Origin: Serinicoccus chungangensis
GTDB taxonomy: Bacteria > Actinomycetota > Actinomycetes > Actinomycetales > Dermatophilaceae
DNA length: 64,000 nt
NCBI RefSeq assembly: GCF_001483745.1
Contig: NZ_LQBL01000027.1
Coordinates: 1 to 64,000 of the forward strand
Direction: 5' to 3'
This document shows, piece after piece, positions 21,538 to 33,283 of this stretch (the first letter of the stretch is position 1; each line of letters begins with the position of its first letter). The notes below the pieces were generated by a model. That model was given only the letters and a program-made list of their open reading frames with translations, made no database searches and was not told where the DNA came from. Made by a program: the position numbers and the translations under genes.

Positions 21538-21993
21538 GTGTCAGGACATCGGTGACGGTTCTGCATCAGGACTTGGGTGACGGTTGGTGTGTCAGGACAT
21601 CGGTGACGGTCAGGTGTTCTTGGGTCGTGTGCCGGTGGGTCGGCCGTCGCCGACGTAGGTGATGCCGGGTGCTGGTCTTGGGCGTTCGGCGGGACGTCGC
21701 CGTCGCTGTTGGTGACGATGAGGTCGTCGTCGCTGGTGATCAGTACCTGGGCGATCGCCTGCGGGGCACCAGCGAGGTGGACGACCCTGGTGAGGCTGAA
21801 GGGGCCGGCTAAGCCGAGTCGTCACAGCTGCCGGCTGGCAGGTCCTGTCGCAACGGGCCGGAGGGTGTGGGCTCGCGAGTCCGGTCGGGCCGCTGCAGCT
21901 CAGGACCACCACCCGCCGCCAGGACCGGTCCGACGTGTCACGACCCAAGGACCCTGACCTGTCACCCGTGTCCTGATGCGGAACCGTCACCGA
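21538..21993. mobile_element. Decayed IS481-family-like element
   Basis: About 450 bp without a complete gene. A 24-bp inverted repeat with one mismatch bounds it: TCGGTGACGGTTCTGCATCA at 21549 onward versus the complement of the stretch ending at 21993. The left end holds three near-copies of a ~22-bp unit TCAGGACATCGGTGACGGT (starting about 21538, 21563 and 21589), suggesting nested or repeated insertion ends. Inside is a transposase C-terminal remnant on the reverse strand. The ~115 bp at 21840-21957 show nothing recognisable. The family name is inferred from the terminal sequence style and the remnant protein. Confidence 0.65.
21610..21836 (-). pseudogene. Transposase C-terminal remnant (IS481-like), frameshifted
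   Basis: Reverse-strand translation gives LTRVVHLAGAPQAIAQVLIT then SDDDLIVTNSDGD in one frame. After a frameshift near 21700 it continues PRPAPGITYVGDGRPTGTRP and stops at 21610. Together these look like the C-terminal beta-rich tail of IS481-type transposases. An in-frame TGA lies at the upstream edge. The catalytic DDE part is missing. Non-functional. Confidence 0.6.
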
Positions 21994-22759
21994 AGGCCAG
22001 CATCCGGGAGTGCCAGGCGCGGGCGGTGCGGAAGCCGAGTCGCGCATACACCGACCGGGCTGCCGCGTTGTCGCTGAACATGCCGAGGGTGCAGGCCCCG
22101 TGCCCGGCCAGCGCCCACCGGGTCAGGGCGGCGCTGACGACCGTGGCCAGTCCGGCACCCCGGTGCTGCGTCGCGGTGACGATGCCGGCCAGGTGCGGCA
22201 CCCCCGTCGCCTCGCGCTCGGCCCCGCCGACCGCGACCAGGCCCCCGTCGGGACCCCGGACGCCGACCCAGTGGTGCACGCGGCCGGTCCCGATCTCGGT
22301 CCACACCCGCGGGTTGTGCTCCCGGGTGAAGCGCTCGAGCTCGGCGGCGTCCCGCCGGTCGTCCAGAGGTATGACGTCACGCCCGCCCGCGTCGACGGGC
22401 GGCTGCGAGGTGGTCCACATCCAGTCCCAGTCGCCTCCGTCACCCAGGTCCAGGACGTCGTGGGCGACCTCGGCGTGCTCCTGGGGGACGGAGACCGCCC
22501 GGGCCCCGAGCCGTCGCAGATGACCACCCTGCCGCAGCTCGCTGAGCGCCGTGCGCACCCGCGTCGCCTCCGCCGTCGTCGGGCCCCGCCCCCTCAGGGG
22601 CGCCACCCAGAACCCCGGCCGAGGACCGAGCCGCTGCACGAGCGCCACCGAATCATGCACCCATACCTCGCCCTGCAACGGGTCGGGCAGCGCCCACCGC
22701 ACCCAGGGGTCGTCACCGGACAGCGAGAGCAGCTCGGCGTGCGAGGTGAGTCGGTCCAC
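21962..22759 (-). CDS. GNAT family N-acetyltransferase
   Basis: 265-residue protein with a C-terminal GNAT domain. The acetyl-CoA loop (Q/R-x-x-G-x-G/A) is in [20 protein letters not shown], preceded by a [17 protein letters not shown] strand and followed by [20 protein letters not shown], the usual last helix-strand. The N-terminal ~125 residues look like a second, degenerate GNAT-like half. The final nine residues (GDGSASGHG) and the stop codon are encoded by the inverted repeat of the adjacent IS remnant. The GTG start has no Shine-Dalgarno sequence. Substrate unknown. Confidence 0.78.
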   Translation of the reverse strand: MDRLTSHAELLSLSGDDPWVRWALPDPLQGEVWVHDSVALVQRLGPRPGFWVAPLRGRGPTTAEATRVRTALSELRQGGHLRRLGARAVSVPQEHAEVAHDVLDLGDGGDWDWMWTTSQPPVDAGGRDVIPLDDRRDAAELERFTREHNPRVWTEIGTGRVHHWVGVRGPDGGLVAVGGAEREATGVPHLAGIVTATQHRGAGLATVVSAALTRWALAGHGACTLGMFSDNAAARSVYARLGFRTARAWHSRMLAFGDGSASGHG

Positions 22760-22760
22760 G

Positions 22761-22770
22761 GCGTTAGCCT
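22761..22770. promoter_or_regulatory. Overlapping divergent -10 elements for rarA and GNAT genes
   Basis: The divergent starts are 18 bp apart. TAGCCT (22765-22770, +) ends 7 nt before the rarA GTG, which points to a leaderless mRNA. TAACGC (22766-22761, -) sits just before the GNAT GTG; this second box is weak. Neither gene has room for a ribosome-binding site. Confidence 0.4.
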
Positions 22771-22777
22771 GACATCC

Positions 22778-24166
22778 GTGTCCGACCTCTTCACCTCCGC
22801 CGTGGACCCCGCCTCCGGTGGCGCCGGCGGCGTGGGGGACGCCAGCGGTGCCCTGCTGGCCCCGCTCGCGGTCCGCATGCGCCCGCGCTCGCTGGAGGAG
22901 GTCGTCGGCCAGCGCGAGGCGCTGCGCCCCGGGTCACCGTTGCGGAGGCTCATCGAGGGGTCCGGCGGTGCCGCCGGACCGCTCTCGGCGATCCTCTGGG
23001 GGCCGCCGGGGACCGGCAAGACAACGCTGGCGCACCTGGTCGCCCAGGCTGCCGGACGGACCTTCGTGGAGCTCTCCGCCGTCACCGCCGGCGTCAAGGA
23101 CGTCCGGGCCGTCATGGACCGCGCGGTGCAGGAGCGCTCCCTGCACGGCCGGCAGACGGTGCTCTTCCTCGACGAGATCCACCGCTTCACCAAGGCGCAG
23201 CAGGACGCCCTGCTCCCGGGCGTGGAGAACCGCACCGTCATCCTCGTGGCCGCGACCACCGAGAACCCGTCCTTCTCCATCATCGCCCCGCTGCTCTCGC
23301 GCTCGGTCCTGGTCACGCTGACCTCGCTGGACGACGAGGACGTGCGCGGGGTCCTCGCCCGGGCGCTCGTCGACGAGCGCGGCCTGGCAGAGGCGTTCAC
23401 CCTGGGGGACGAGGCCACCGGGCACGTCGTCCGGATGGCCGGAGGAGACGCCCGCCGGGCGCTGACGACCCTCGAGGCGGCTGCGGGGGTGGCCGCCGAC
23501 GACCGGCCGGCCGGCCGCGAGGACGACGTCGTCGAGATCACCCTCGCCCAGGTCGAGCAGGCGATGGCCCAGGCGGCCGTGCGCTACGACCGCGCGGGTG
23601 ACCAGCACTACGACGTCGCCAGCGCGTTCATCAAGTCCATGCGCGGCTCGGACGTCGACGCGGCCCTGCACTACCTCGCGCGGCAGCTCGAGGCGGGGGA
23701 GGACCCGCGCTTCATCGCGCGGCGCATCGTCATCGCCGCCAGCGAGGACGTCGGCCTGGGCGACCCGACGGCGCTGCAGACCGCCGTGGCGGCGATGCAC
23801 GCCGTGGCGCAGATCGGGATGCCCGAGGCCCGCATCATCCTCGCCCAGGCCGTGGTGCACAACGCGCTGGCGCCGAAGTCCAACGCCGCCTACGCGGCCG
23901 TCAACGCCGCGATCGCCGACGTGCGGGCCGGCAGGGGCGGCCCGGTCCCGCCGCACCTGAGGGGGACGGGGTATGCCGGTGCCACCCGCCTCGGTCACGG
24001 CGAGGGCTACCGCTACACCCACGACGAGCCCGCCGGGGTGGGCGAGCAGCAGTTCCTCCCCGAGGACCTGGCCGACGCCGACTACTACCACCCCACCGGC
24101 CGCGGCTGGGAGGAACGCCTCGGTCCCCGCTGGCGCGAGCTGCGGCGGATCATCCGCGGCGGCTGA
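22778..24166 (+). CDS. rarA: Replication-associated recombination protein RarA (MgsA)
   Basis: 462-residue AAA+ ATPase acting at stalled forks. It begins ~20 residues before the [11 protein letters not shown] clamp-loader-like segment. Walker A is [17 protein letters not shown], Walker B is [20 protein letters not shown], sensor 1 is [17 protein letters not shown], and the sensor 2 Arg is in [14 protein letters not shown]. The C-terminal tetramerisation domain ([32 protein letters not shown]-like segment) is intact. The GTG was chosen because it is the first in-frame start after the -10 box TAGCCT. The rarA-alaS order is common in actinobacteria. Confidence 0.93.
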   Translation: MSDLFTSAVDPASGGAGGVGDASGALLAPLAVRMRPRSLEEVVGQREALRPGSPLRRLIEGSGGAAGPLSAILWGPPGTGKTTLAHLVAQAAGRTFVELSAVTAGVKDVRAVMDRAVQERSLHGRQTVLFLDEIHRFTKAQQDALLPGVENRTVILVAATTENPSFSIIAPLLSRSVLVTLTSLDDEDVRGVLARALVDERGLAEAFTLGDEATGHVVRMAGGDARRALTTLEAAAGVAADDRPAGREDDVVEITLAQVEQAMAQAAVRYDRAGDQHYDVASAFIKSMRGSDVDAALHYLARQLEAGEDPRFIARRIVIAASEDVGLGDPTALQTAVAAMHAVAQIGMPEARIILAQAVVHNALAPKSNAAYAAVNAAIADVRAGRGGPVPPHLRGTGYAGATRLGHGEGYRYTHDEPAGVGEQQFLPEDLADADYYHPTGRGWEERLGPRWRELRRIIRGG

Positions 24167-24188
24167 GGCCCCTGTGGCCGGCGGGGCC
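24167..24188 (+). terminator. Hairpin after rarA
   Basis: GGCCCC/GGGGCC, 6 bp with a 10-nt loop, starts right after the rarA stop codon. There is no U-run. It separates rarA from the alaS promoter. Confidence 0.35.
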
Positions 24189-24217
24189 GGAGTTCGGCCG
24201 GTGCCGGTGGGGTCGTC

Positions 24218-24223
24218 TAGAGT
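24218..24223 (+). promoter_or_regulatory. -10 element (TAGAGT) for alaS operon
   Basis: TAGAGT lies 54 nt before the alaS ATG, leaving a short leader with a GAGGAG ribosome site immediately before the start. No T-box core was found in this leader. Confidence 0.5.
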
Positions 24224-24277
24224 GGATGAGCCCATCGCACCGCCGGCGCCCCCTGTCGCCGGGCCTACGAGGAGATC

Positions 24278-26967
<2,690 letters not shown>

Positions 26968-26971
<4 letters not shown>

Positions 26972-27504
26972 GCTCGGGCCCGCAGGACCGACCCGGCGTC
27001 GCGCCCGGCGTGCTGCTCGGCGTCGACGTCGGTGAGGTCCGCGTGGGCCTCGCCGCCTCCGACCCCCTGGGTATGCTCGCGCACCCGGTCGCGACCCTGC
27101 GCCGCGACCAGGAGGGGTCGGCAGACCTGGAGGAGATCGCCGACGAGGCGCGCCGTCGCGGTGCCGTCCTCGTGGTCGTGGGGATGCCGCGCTCGCTGGA
27201 CGGGACCGAGCGAGTGGCGGCGCAGCGTGCCCGCCGGTACGCTGAGCGGCTGCAACGGTGCCTGGAGGTGCCGGTACGGCTCTGGGACGAGCGCATGTCC
27301 ACGGTCGACGCCCACCGGGCGCTGCACGGCAGCGGCGTCCCGGGGCGCGAGCAGCGTGGCGTCGTGGACCAGGTCGCCGCCGTGCTCATCCTCCAGGCCG
27401 CCCTGGACTCACGCCGAGCCGGCCGTCCCGCCGGCGCCCCCCTGACGGCACGCAAGCCCCGGGCACGACGGTCTCGCGACCCTGACGCGAAGGACGCCAC
27501 ATGA
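26968..27504 (+). CDS. ruvX: Holliday junction resolvase RuvX (YqgF)
   Basis: 178-residue RNase H-fold protein, implicated in Holliday-junction or pre-16S rRNA processing. The core begins LLGVDVGEVRVGLAASD (first acidic residue), followed by VVVGMPRSLDGTER and LWDERMSTVDAHRAL with the second acidic pair, and GVVDQVAAVLILQAALD. The C-terminal ~30 residues are an Arg/Ala-rich tail. The ATG overlaps the alaS stop (ATGA). The alaS-ruvX-mltG-aroE order is conserved in actinobacteria. Confidence 0.93.
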
Positions 27505-28781
27505 GCCAGCCTCCCGAGGACGACTGGGACGAGCACGACGCCCGAGGCGTCGGAGCGCGCTTCGACGACGACGTGCTGAGGCTGCGCGGCGACCGGCACC
27601 ACGACGAGTCGCTGGCCGCCCACGTGCTCGACCCGGCAGACCCCGGGCACCACGACGACCCCGAGCACCACGGCTGGGCCGAGCACGGCGACCACCCGCG
27701 TCGCCGGCACCGGCGCAACCCGTGGCTCGTCATGCTCGCCCTCGGCATGGCGGGCGTCGTCGTCCTGGTGGCCGCGGTCTACTCCTTCGGCTCGGTGCGC
27801 TCGCTGGTGCCCGACCTCGCGGCCGGGGACGACGTGTCCACCGCGGACTACGAGGGCGAGGGCAGCGGCGAGGTCATGGTGGAGATCCCGCGGGGTGCCG
27901 CCGGGGCCGACATCGCCCAGATCCTCGTCGAGGAGGACGTCGTCGGCTCGGTCTCGGCCTTCTCCGCGGCCCTGCAGGCCGACCCGGACTCGGCGGCCAT
28001 CCAGCCGGGGACCTACCGGATGGCCAACCAGATGAGCTCGGAGGCTGCCCTGGGGCGCCTGCTGGACCCGGAGTTCCGGGAGTTCAGCGGGGTCACGGTG
28101 CGCGAGGGCCTGTGGGTCGACGAGACCTTCACCGTGCTCGCCGAGGGCACCGGCCACGAGGTCGCCGACTACGAGGCGGTGGACCCGGCCGACCTGGAGC
28201 TGCCCGCCGCGGCCGAGGGCGAGCTCGAGGGCTTCCTCTACCCCAGCACCTACGACTTCGCCCCGGACAGCACCCCCGCCGAGCAGCTGCAGGCCATGGT
28301 CGACCAGGGCACCCGGGTCTACGACGAGCTCGGCATCCCCGACGAGGACCTCCGCGAGGTGGTCATCAAGGCCAGCATCGTCCAGGGCGAGGGACAGTTC
28401 GCCGAGGACCTGCCCCGGATCGCGCGGGTCATGGAGAACCGCATCGAGGGCAACTCGGAGACCAACGGCTTCATGCAGATGGACTCCACCGTGCACTTCA
28501 TCTACCAGGAGCGGGGTCGCGCGGGGACCACGGAGGAGCAGCGCTCCAACGACAGTCCCTACAACACCTACGTCCACCCCGGGCTGCCCCCGGGGCCCAT
28601 CAACAGCCCCGGCGAGGACGCCCTCCGGGCGGCGCTGGAGCCGGAGCCCGGCGACTGGGTCTACTTCGTCACCGTCGACCCCTCGACGGGCGAGACGAAG
28701 TTCGCGGAGACCTACGAGGAGCACCTCGTCAACCAGGAGGAGTTCCTCCAGTGGTGCGAGGACAACCCGGACCAGTGCTGA
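27501..28781 (+). CDS. mltG: Endolytic transglycosylase MltG
   Basis: 426-residue membrane-anchored murein hydrolase that cuts nascent glycan strands. A cytosolic N-terminus of ~72 residues is rich in His/Asp/Glu. One TM helix follows (WLVMLALGMAGVVVLVAAVY, residues ~74-93). A LysM-like region (EIPRGAAGADIAQILVEEDV) precedes the YceG domain, with EGFLYPSTYDF, the active-site region IKASIVQGEGQFAEDLPRIA (acidic residue in ASIV-x-x-E) and NTYVHPGLPPGPINSPG. ATG overlaps ruvX by 4 nt; aroE follows with overlap. Confidence 0.94.
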   Translation: MSQPPEDDWDEHDARGVGARFDDDVLRLRGDRHHDESLAAHVLDPADPGHHDDPEHHGWAEHGDHPRRRHRRNPWLVMLALGMAGVVVLVAAVYSFGSVRSLVPDLAAGDDVSTADYEGEGSGEVMVEIPRGAAGADIAQILVEEDVVGSVSAFSAALQADPDSAAIQPGTYRMANQMSSEAALGRLLDPEFREFSGVTVREGLWVDETFTVLAEGTGHEVADYEAVDPADLELPAAAEGELEGFLYPSTYDFAPDSTPAEQLQAMVDQGTRVYDELGIPDEDLREVVIKASIVQGEGQFAEDLPRIARVMENRIEGNSETNGFMQMDSTVHFIYQERGRAGTTEEQRSNDSPYNTYVHPGLPPGPINSPGEDALRAALEPEPGDWVYFVTVDPSTGETKFAETYEEHLVNQEEFLQWCEDNPDQC

Positions 28782-29608
28782 CCCGCGCGGGCGTCGTCGG
28801 CTCGCCCGTGGCCCACTCGCTGTCCCCGGTCCTGCACCACGCGGCCTACGCGGCGCTCGGTCTCGACGACTGGTCCTACGAGCGGGCCGAGGTGCCTGCC
28901 GGCGGACTGCGCCGGTTCGTCGAGGGCCTCGGCCCGGAGTGGGTGGGCCTGTCGGTGACCATGCCGGGCAAGGAGGAGGCGCTGGCGCTGGCGGCGGAGG
29001 CCAGCACCGCCGCCGCCGCCGTGGGCGCCGCCAACACCCTCCTGCGTCGGCCCGGGGGATGGTATGCCGACAACACCGACGTGGACGGCCTGCGCACCGC
29101 CCTCCTCGAGGCGGGTCTGGAGGGGGCGCACCGGGCGGTCGTGCTCGGCGGGGGAGCCACCGCCCGCTCGGCGGCCGTGGCGCTGCACGGGCTGGGCGTC
29201 CGCACCGTCGAGGTGCTCGTCCGCGACCGGCTGCGGCCGCACACCGCGCAGCTGCTGGAGTCCCTCGGGCTGGACACCCACGTGCGGCACCTGGCCGACG
29301 GCATACCTCTCGATGCGGCCGAGGTGGTCCTCAGCACCCTGCCGGGCGGCACGCCGGCGCCGCCCGTCCGCCCCGGCCGCGGCGCCGACCGGCCGGTCGT
29401 CATGGACGTCGGCTACGCACCCTGGCCGAGCCCGTTCGCCGCAGCGGTGGCCGAGGCCACGCAGGGTAGGGTCCGGGTCGTGAGGGGAACGCGGATGCTG
29501 CTGCACCAGGCGGCCCGGCAGGTGGAGCTGATGACCGGGCGGGAGGCGCCCACGTCGGCGATGGACCTGGCCCTGCGGGGCGAGCTCGAGGGCCGGGCGC
29601 AGCGGTGA
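28775..29608 (+). CDS. aroE: Shikimate dehydrogenase
   Basis: 277-residue NADP-dependent enzyme, step 4 of the shikimate pathway. Substrate-site residues: VGSPVAHSLSP near the N-terminus, GLSVTMPGKEEAL with the catalytic Lys, and NTDVDGL with the catalytic Asp. The Rossmann motif is VVLGGGATARSAAVAL. The GTG at 28775 overlaps the mltG stop by 7 nt; a CTG at 28778 would give the 4-nt pattern of its neighbours, but GTG is the more usual start. Another aro group (aroC-aroK-aroB) follows one gene later. Confidence 0.93.
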   Translation: MLTRAGVVGSPVAHSLSPVLHHAAYAALGLDDWSYERAEVPAGGLRRFVEGLGPEWVGLSVTMPGKEEALALAAEASTAAAAVGAANTLLRRPGGWYADNTDVDGLRTALLEAGLEGAHRAVVLGGGATARSAAVALHGLGVRTVEVLVRDRLRPHTAQLLESLGLDTHVRHLADGIPLDAAEVVLSTLPGGTPAPPVRPGRGADRPVVMDVGYAPWPSPFAAAVAEATQGRVRVVRGTRMLLHQAARQVELMTGREAPTSAMDLALRGELEGRAQR

Positions 29609-30324
29609 GCCCCCTCGTCCTGCCGGTGCTGGTCGCGGTCGTCGTGGCCGGCCTCGGCATCCCCGTCGCCCGGTGGCTGGAGCAGACGACCTACCGCAAG
29701 CCGGACGAGGTGGACGAGCCCTACCCGGGACGCCGCTGGTGGGTGCCGGTGGCCCTGGGGCTCTCGGCGGCCGTGGTGATGCACCGGGTGTGGCAGGTCC
29801 CCGACGACGCGGTGCCCGGGTGGCCGGTCGCTGCCGTCCTCACCCCGACGCTACTCCTGGTGACGCTGGCCTGCGTGTGCCTCGCGGCGATGGACCTCGA
29901 CGTGCACCGGCTGCCCGACCGCATCATGTGGCCGACCATGGGCACCCTCCTCGTGGGGCTGCCGGTGGCGGCGATGGTCGGCGGGGGCCTGGAGCCGCTG
30001 CTGCGCGCGCTCCTGGCCGGGCTGGCCGCGGGAGGCTTCTACCTGCTCGTCGCGCTGCTCTCGCTGGCCCGTGGCTCGCTCGCCCTCGGCCTCGGCGACG
30101 TCAAGCTGGCGGCCGTCCTGGGCACCGGGCTCGGGTGGTTCGGCTGGGCCGAGGCGATGCTCGGGATCTACGCCGGCTTCATCGTCGGCGGCCTCTTCGC
30201 CGTCGGCCTGCTGCTCACCCGCCGGGTGAGCTGGAAGGGCGACTTCGCCTACGGCCCGGCGATGATGGTCGGGGCCCTGGTCGGGCTGCTGCTGGGGGGC
30301 CCCGCACTGGCGGGGCTGGCCTGA
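29605..30324 (+). CDS. Prepilin peptidase, A24 family (peptidase domain only)
   Basis: 239-residue polytopic membrane protein, an aspartic protease of the type IV prepilin / Flp-pilin processing family. The two catalytic Asp motifs are AAMDLDVHRLPDRIMWPTM and ALGLGDVKLAAVLGTGLGW (GxGD). The N-terminal Cys-rich methyltransferase domain of PilD is absent, as in many actinobacterial and TadV-like members. No pilin gene is in the window, so its substrate lies elsewhere. The GTG overlaps the aroE stop by 4 nt. Lodging between aroE and aroC is common in actinobacteria. Confidence 0.88.
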   Translation: MSPLVLPVLVAVVVAGLGIPVARWLEQTTYRKPDEVDEPYPGRRWWVPVALGLSAAVVMHRVWQVPDDAVPGWPVAAVLTPTLLLVTLACVCLAAMDLDVHRLPDRIMWPTMGTLLVGLPVAAMVGGGLEPLLRALLAGLAAGGFYLLVALLSLARGSLALGLGDVKLAAVLGTGLGWFGWAEAMLGIYAGFIVGGLFAVGLLLTRRVSWKGDFAYGPAMMVGALVGLLLGGPALAGLA

Positions 30325-30381
30325 ACCGGTCCCGCCCGGGGCGTGCCGGCCCCCTCCGGCCCGCGTGGGAAGATGACGGCC

Positions 30382-31644
30382 ATGCTGCGTTGGTTGACCG
30401 CCGGTGAGTCGCACGGGCCCGCCCTGACCGCCGTCCTGGAGGGGCTCCCCGCCGGGGTGCGGGTCGCCCGGGCCGACGTCGAGGGGGCCCTGGCCCGCCG
30501 CCGGCTGGGGTACGGGCGCGGGGCCCGCATGAGCTTCGAGGCCGACCGGCTGCACTTCCTCGGCGGGATGCGGCACGGCGTCTCGCTCGGTTCGCCGCTC
30601 GCCCTGCAGATCGAGAACTCGGAGTGGCACAAGTGGCAGGCGGTCATGGGCCCCGAGCCCGTGGAGGACACGGCCCTGCAGGGTGCCGACGACGTCGGTG
30701 CGCCGCAGGAGCTCGCCCGCAACCGTCCGCTGACCCGGCCCCGGCCGGGGCACGCCGACCTCGTCGGCATGACGAAGTACGGCTTCGAGGAGGCCCGCCC
30801 GGTGCTGGAGCGGGCCTCGGCACGGGAGACGGCGGCGCGCGTGGCCCTCGGGGCCGTGGCGGCCTCCTTCCTCGACCAGGCCGTGGGCGTCCGTCTGGTC
30901 TCGCACACCGTCAGCATCGGCCGGGCCGGGGTGCCCGGCATCGACGACGACGCGCCGGACCCGGGGTCACTGCCCCGTCCGGAGGACGTGGAGCGGGTCG
31001 ACGCCGACCCGGTGCGGACCCTCGACGCCGAGCGCTCCGCCGCGATGGTCGCCGAGGTCGACGCCGCGAAGAAGGCCGGTGACACCCTGGGCGGGGTGGT
31101 CGAGGTGCTGGCCTACGGCCTCCCCCCGGGCCTGGGCTCGCACGTGCACTGGGACCGCCGGCTGGACGCCCGCCTGGCCGCGGCCCTCATGGGCATCCAG
31201 GCGATCAAGGGGATCGAGGTGGGGGAGGGCTTCCGCACCGCGGCCCGCCGCGGGAGCGAGGCGCACGACGAGATCGACCGGGACGACGCGGGCCTCATCC
31301 GCCGGGCGACCCTGCGCAGCGGCGGCACCGAGGGTGGCATGAGCACCGGCGAGGTGCTGCGGGTCCGCGCCGCGATGAAGCCCATCTCCACGGTCCCCCG
31401 CGCGCTGCGGACGGTCGACACGGCCACCGGGGAGGCCGGGACCGCCATCCACCAGCGTTCGGACGTGTGCGCCGTCCCCGCCGCCGGTGTGGTGGCCGAG
31501 GCCATGGTCGCGCTCGTCCTCGCCGACGCGGTGCTGGAGAAGTTCGGCGGGGACTCGGTGCCGGAGGTCGCGCGCAACCACGCGGCCTACCTGGACGCCG
31601 TGGCCGAGCACCAGCGCACCCCGGCGACGGAGCGCGGGCGGTGA
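30382..31644 (+). CDS. aroC: Chorismate synthase
   Basis: 420-residue FMN-dependent enzyme that makes chorismate from EPSP. Signature 1 is [20 protein letters not shown]. Others are [35 protein letters not shown], and [20 protein letters not shown] in the C-terminal half. ATG 30382 was chosen because the family starts directly with [12 protein letters not shown] and GGGAAG (30366-30371) is suitably spaced; an in-frame ATG at 30373 is too close to it. A 57-nt gap follows the prepilin peptidase gene. It overlaps aroK by 4 nt. Confidence 0.96.
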   Translation: MLRWLTAGESHGPALTAVLEGLPAGVRVARADVEGALARRRLGYGRGARMSFEADRLHFLGGMRHGVSLGSPLALQIENSEWHKWQAVMGPEPVEDTALQGADDVGAPQELARNRPLTRPRPGHADLVGMTKYGFEEARPVLERASARETAARVALGAVAASFLDQAVGVRLVSHTVSIGRAGVPGIDDDAPDPGSLPRPEDVERVDADPVRTLDAERSAAMVAEVDAAKKAGDTLGGVVEVLAYGLPPGLGSHVHWDRRLDARLAAALMGIQAIKGIEVGEGFRTAARRGSEAHDEIDRDDAGLIRRATLRSGGTEGGMSTGEVLRVRAAMKPISTVPRALRTVDTATGEAGTAIHQRSDVCAVPAAGVVAEAMVALVLADAVLEKFGGDSVPEVARNHAAYLDAVAEHQRTPATERGR

Positions 31645-32150
31645 GCGCGCCGCGCGTGGTCCTCGTCGGTCCGCCCGGGTCCGGCAAGTCGACCGTCGGG
31701 GCGGTGCTCGCCGAGCGGCTCGGCGTGGCGCTGCACGACACGGACGCCGCGGTCGAGGCCGCCCAGGGGCGCTCGATCAGCGACATCTTCGTGGAGGAGG
31801 GCGAGGCCGCCTTCCGGGCCCTGGAGCGGGAGGAGGTGCTGCGCGCGCTCCGCGAGGAGACGGGAGTGGTCGCGCTCGGCGGCGGTGCCGTGATGCAGGA
31901 GCCGGTCGCGCAGGCGCTCACCGAGGGGCACCGCGTCGTCTTCCTCGACGTCACCATCGCCGCCGCCGCGACCCGGGTCGGCTTCGACGCCTCCCGACCG
32001 CTGCTGCTGGTCAACCCCCGTGCCTCGTGGACCCGGCTCATGAACGCCCGGCGGCCGACCTACGAGGCCGTGAGCGGGACGCGGGTGGACACCGCGGGCC
32101 GCACGCCCGAGCAGGTCGCCGACGAGGTGGTCTCGTGGCTGGGGGCATGA
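31641..32150 (+). CDS. aroK: Shikimate kinase
   Basis: 169-residue P-loop kinase phosphorylating shikimate. Walker A is [18 protein letters not shown]. The substrate-binding Asp is in HDTDAAVE. The [15 protein letters not shown] region and the GGGAV loop are intact. The lid Arg is represented by [20 protein letters not shown]. The GTG overlaps the aroC stop, and the stop overlaps the aroB ATG, so the three are translationally coupled. Confidence 0.95.
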   Translation: MSAPRVVLVGPPGSGKSTVGAVLAERLGVALHDTDAAVEAAQGRSISDIFVEEGEAAFRALEREEVLRALREETGVVALGGGAVMQEPVAQALTEGHRVVFLDVTIAAAATRVGFDASRPLLLVNPRASWTRLMNARRPTYEAVSGTRVDTAGRTPEQVADEVVSWLGA

Positions 32151-33226
32151 GCCGCACCATCCAGGTCGGGGGAGCGGCGCCGTATGCCGTGCACCTCGGC
32201 CCGGACGCGCTGGTCCGGCTGGGTCGGCACGCGGCGCCGGGGCGGCGGGTGCTCGTCGTGCACCAGACCGGGCGCGAGGACCTGGCCCGGGAGGCCGCGG
32301 ACGTGCTGGCCGCGGCAGGGGCCGCGCCGGTGCTGGCGCCGGTCCCGGACGCCGAGTCCGCCAAGACGGTGCCGGTCCTGGCCGGGCTGTGGACCCTCCT
32401 GGGGCAGCAGGGCTTCACCCGTTCCGACCTCGTGGTCGGCATCGGCGGCGGGGCCACGACCGACCTCGCCGGGTTCGCCGCGGCGAGCTGGCTCCGGGGC
32501 GTGGAGGTCGTCCAGCTGCCCACCTCCCTGCTGGGCGTGGTGGACGCCGCGGTCGGCGGCAAGACCGGCATCAACACCGCTGAGGGCAAGAATCTCGTCG
32601 GCGCCTTCCACCCGCCGGTGGAGGTCCTCTGCGACCCCGGCTGGACGGCCACGCAGCCGCGCGCGGACTACGTGTCCGGGCTGGCCGAGGTGATCAAGTG
32701 CGGGTTCGTGGCCGACCCCACCATCCTCGACCTCGTCGAGCACGACCCGGGGGCCGCGACCGACCCCCGTCGCGACCCCGGCCTCGCCCTCGACCTGGTG
32801 GCCCGTGCCGTGCAGGTCAAGGCCGACGTCGTCGCGGCCGACCTCACCGAGTCCTCGCTGCGGGAGATCCTCAACTACGGGCACACCTTCGCGCACGCGG
32901 TCGAGCAGGTCGAGGGCTACACCTGGCGTCACGGCGACGCGGTGGCGGTGGGCCTGGTCTACGTCGCCGAGCTCGCCCACCGGGCCGGCCTGCTCGACGC
33001 CGCCCTCCGGGACCGGCACCGGCAGGTGCTGGACGCGGTCGGTCTCCCCACGGCATACCGGCCCGGACGCTGGGAGGAGCTGCGCACCGCCATGGGCCGG
33101 GACAAGAAGACCCGGGGGTCCACTCTGCGCTTCGTCGTGCTGGAGGGCCTGGCCCGGCCGGGCCGCCTGGAGGGGCCATCGGAGGAGGACCTGCGGGCGG
33201 CCTACGCCGCCGTGGCTCCCGGGTAG
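32147..33226 (+). CDS. aroB: 3-dehydroquinate synthase
   Basis: 359-residue NAD- and Zn-dependent enzyme, step 2 of the shikimate pathway. NAD-binding GIGGGATTDLAGFAAASWLR is followed by QLPTSLLGVVDAAVGGKTGI and NTAEGKNLVGAFHPP. Metal ligands are in GLAEVIKCG, LNYGHTFAHAVE and WRHGDAVAVG. Its stop codon TAG is also the first part of the -10 box of the efp promoter. Confidence 0.96.
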   Translation: MSRTIQVGGAAPYAVHLGPDALVRLGRHAAPGRRVLVVHQTGREDLAREAADVLAAAGAAPVLAPVPDAESAKTVPVLAGLWTLLGQQGFTRSDLVVGIGGGATTDLAGFAAASWLRGVEVVQLPTSLLGVVDAAVGGKTGINTAEGKNLVGAFHPPVEVLCDPGWTATQPRADYVSGLAEVIKCGFVADPTILDLVEHDPGAATDPRRDPGLALDLVARAVQVKADVVAADLTESSLREILNYGHTFAHAVEQVEGYTWRHGDAVAVGLVYVAELAHRAGLLDAALRDRHRQVLDAVGLPTAYRPGRWEELRTAMGRDKKTRGSTLRFVVLEGLARPGRLEGPSEEDLRAAYAAVAPG

Positions 33227-33229
33227 ACT
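33224..33229 (+). promoter_or_regulatory. -10 element (TAGACT) for efp
   Basis: TAGACT overlaps the aroB stop codon and lies 54 nt before the efp GTG, suggesting efp-nusB can be transcribed separately from the aro genes. Confidence 0.5.
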
Positions 33230-33283
33230 GGTCCGTCGACCCCCTGGACGCGCCGACCGGCATACCGAAGGAAGACACGCGAC

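Noticed and set aside
21374-21580. Short forward open frame ending in DIGDGSASGLG
   Set aside because: It reads antisense through the DUF222 gene start and ends in IS terminal repeats; no independent support.
24224-24277. T-box in the alaS leader
   Set aside because: The stretch is only ~54 nt and lacks a GGTGG-N-ACCGCG core.
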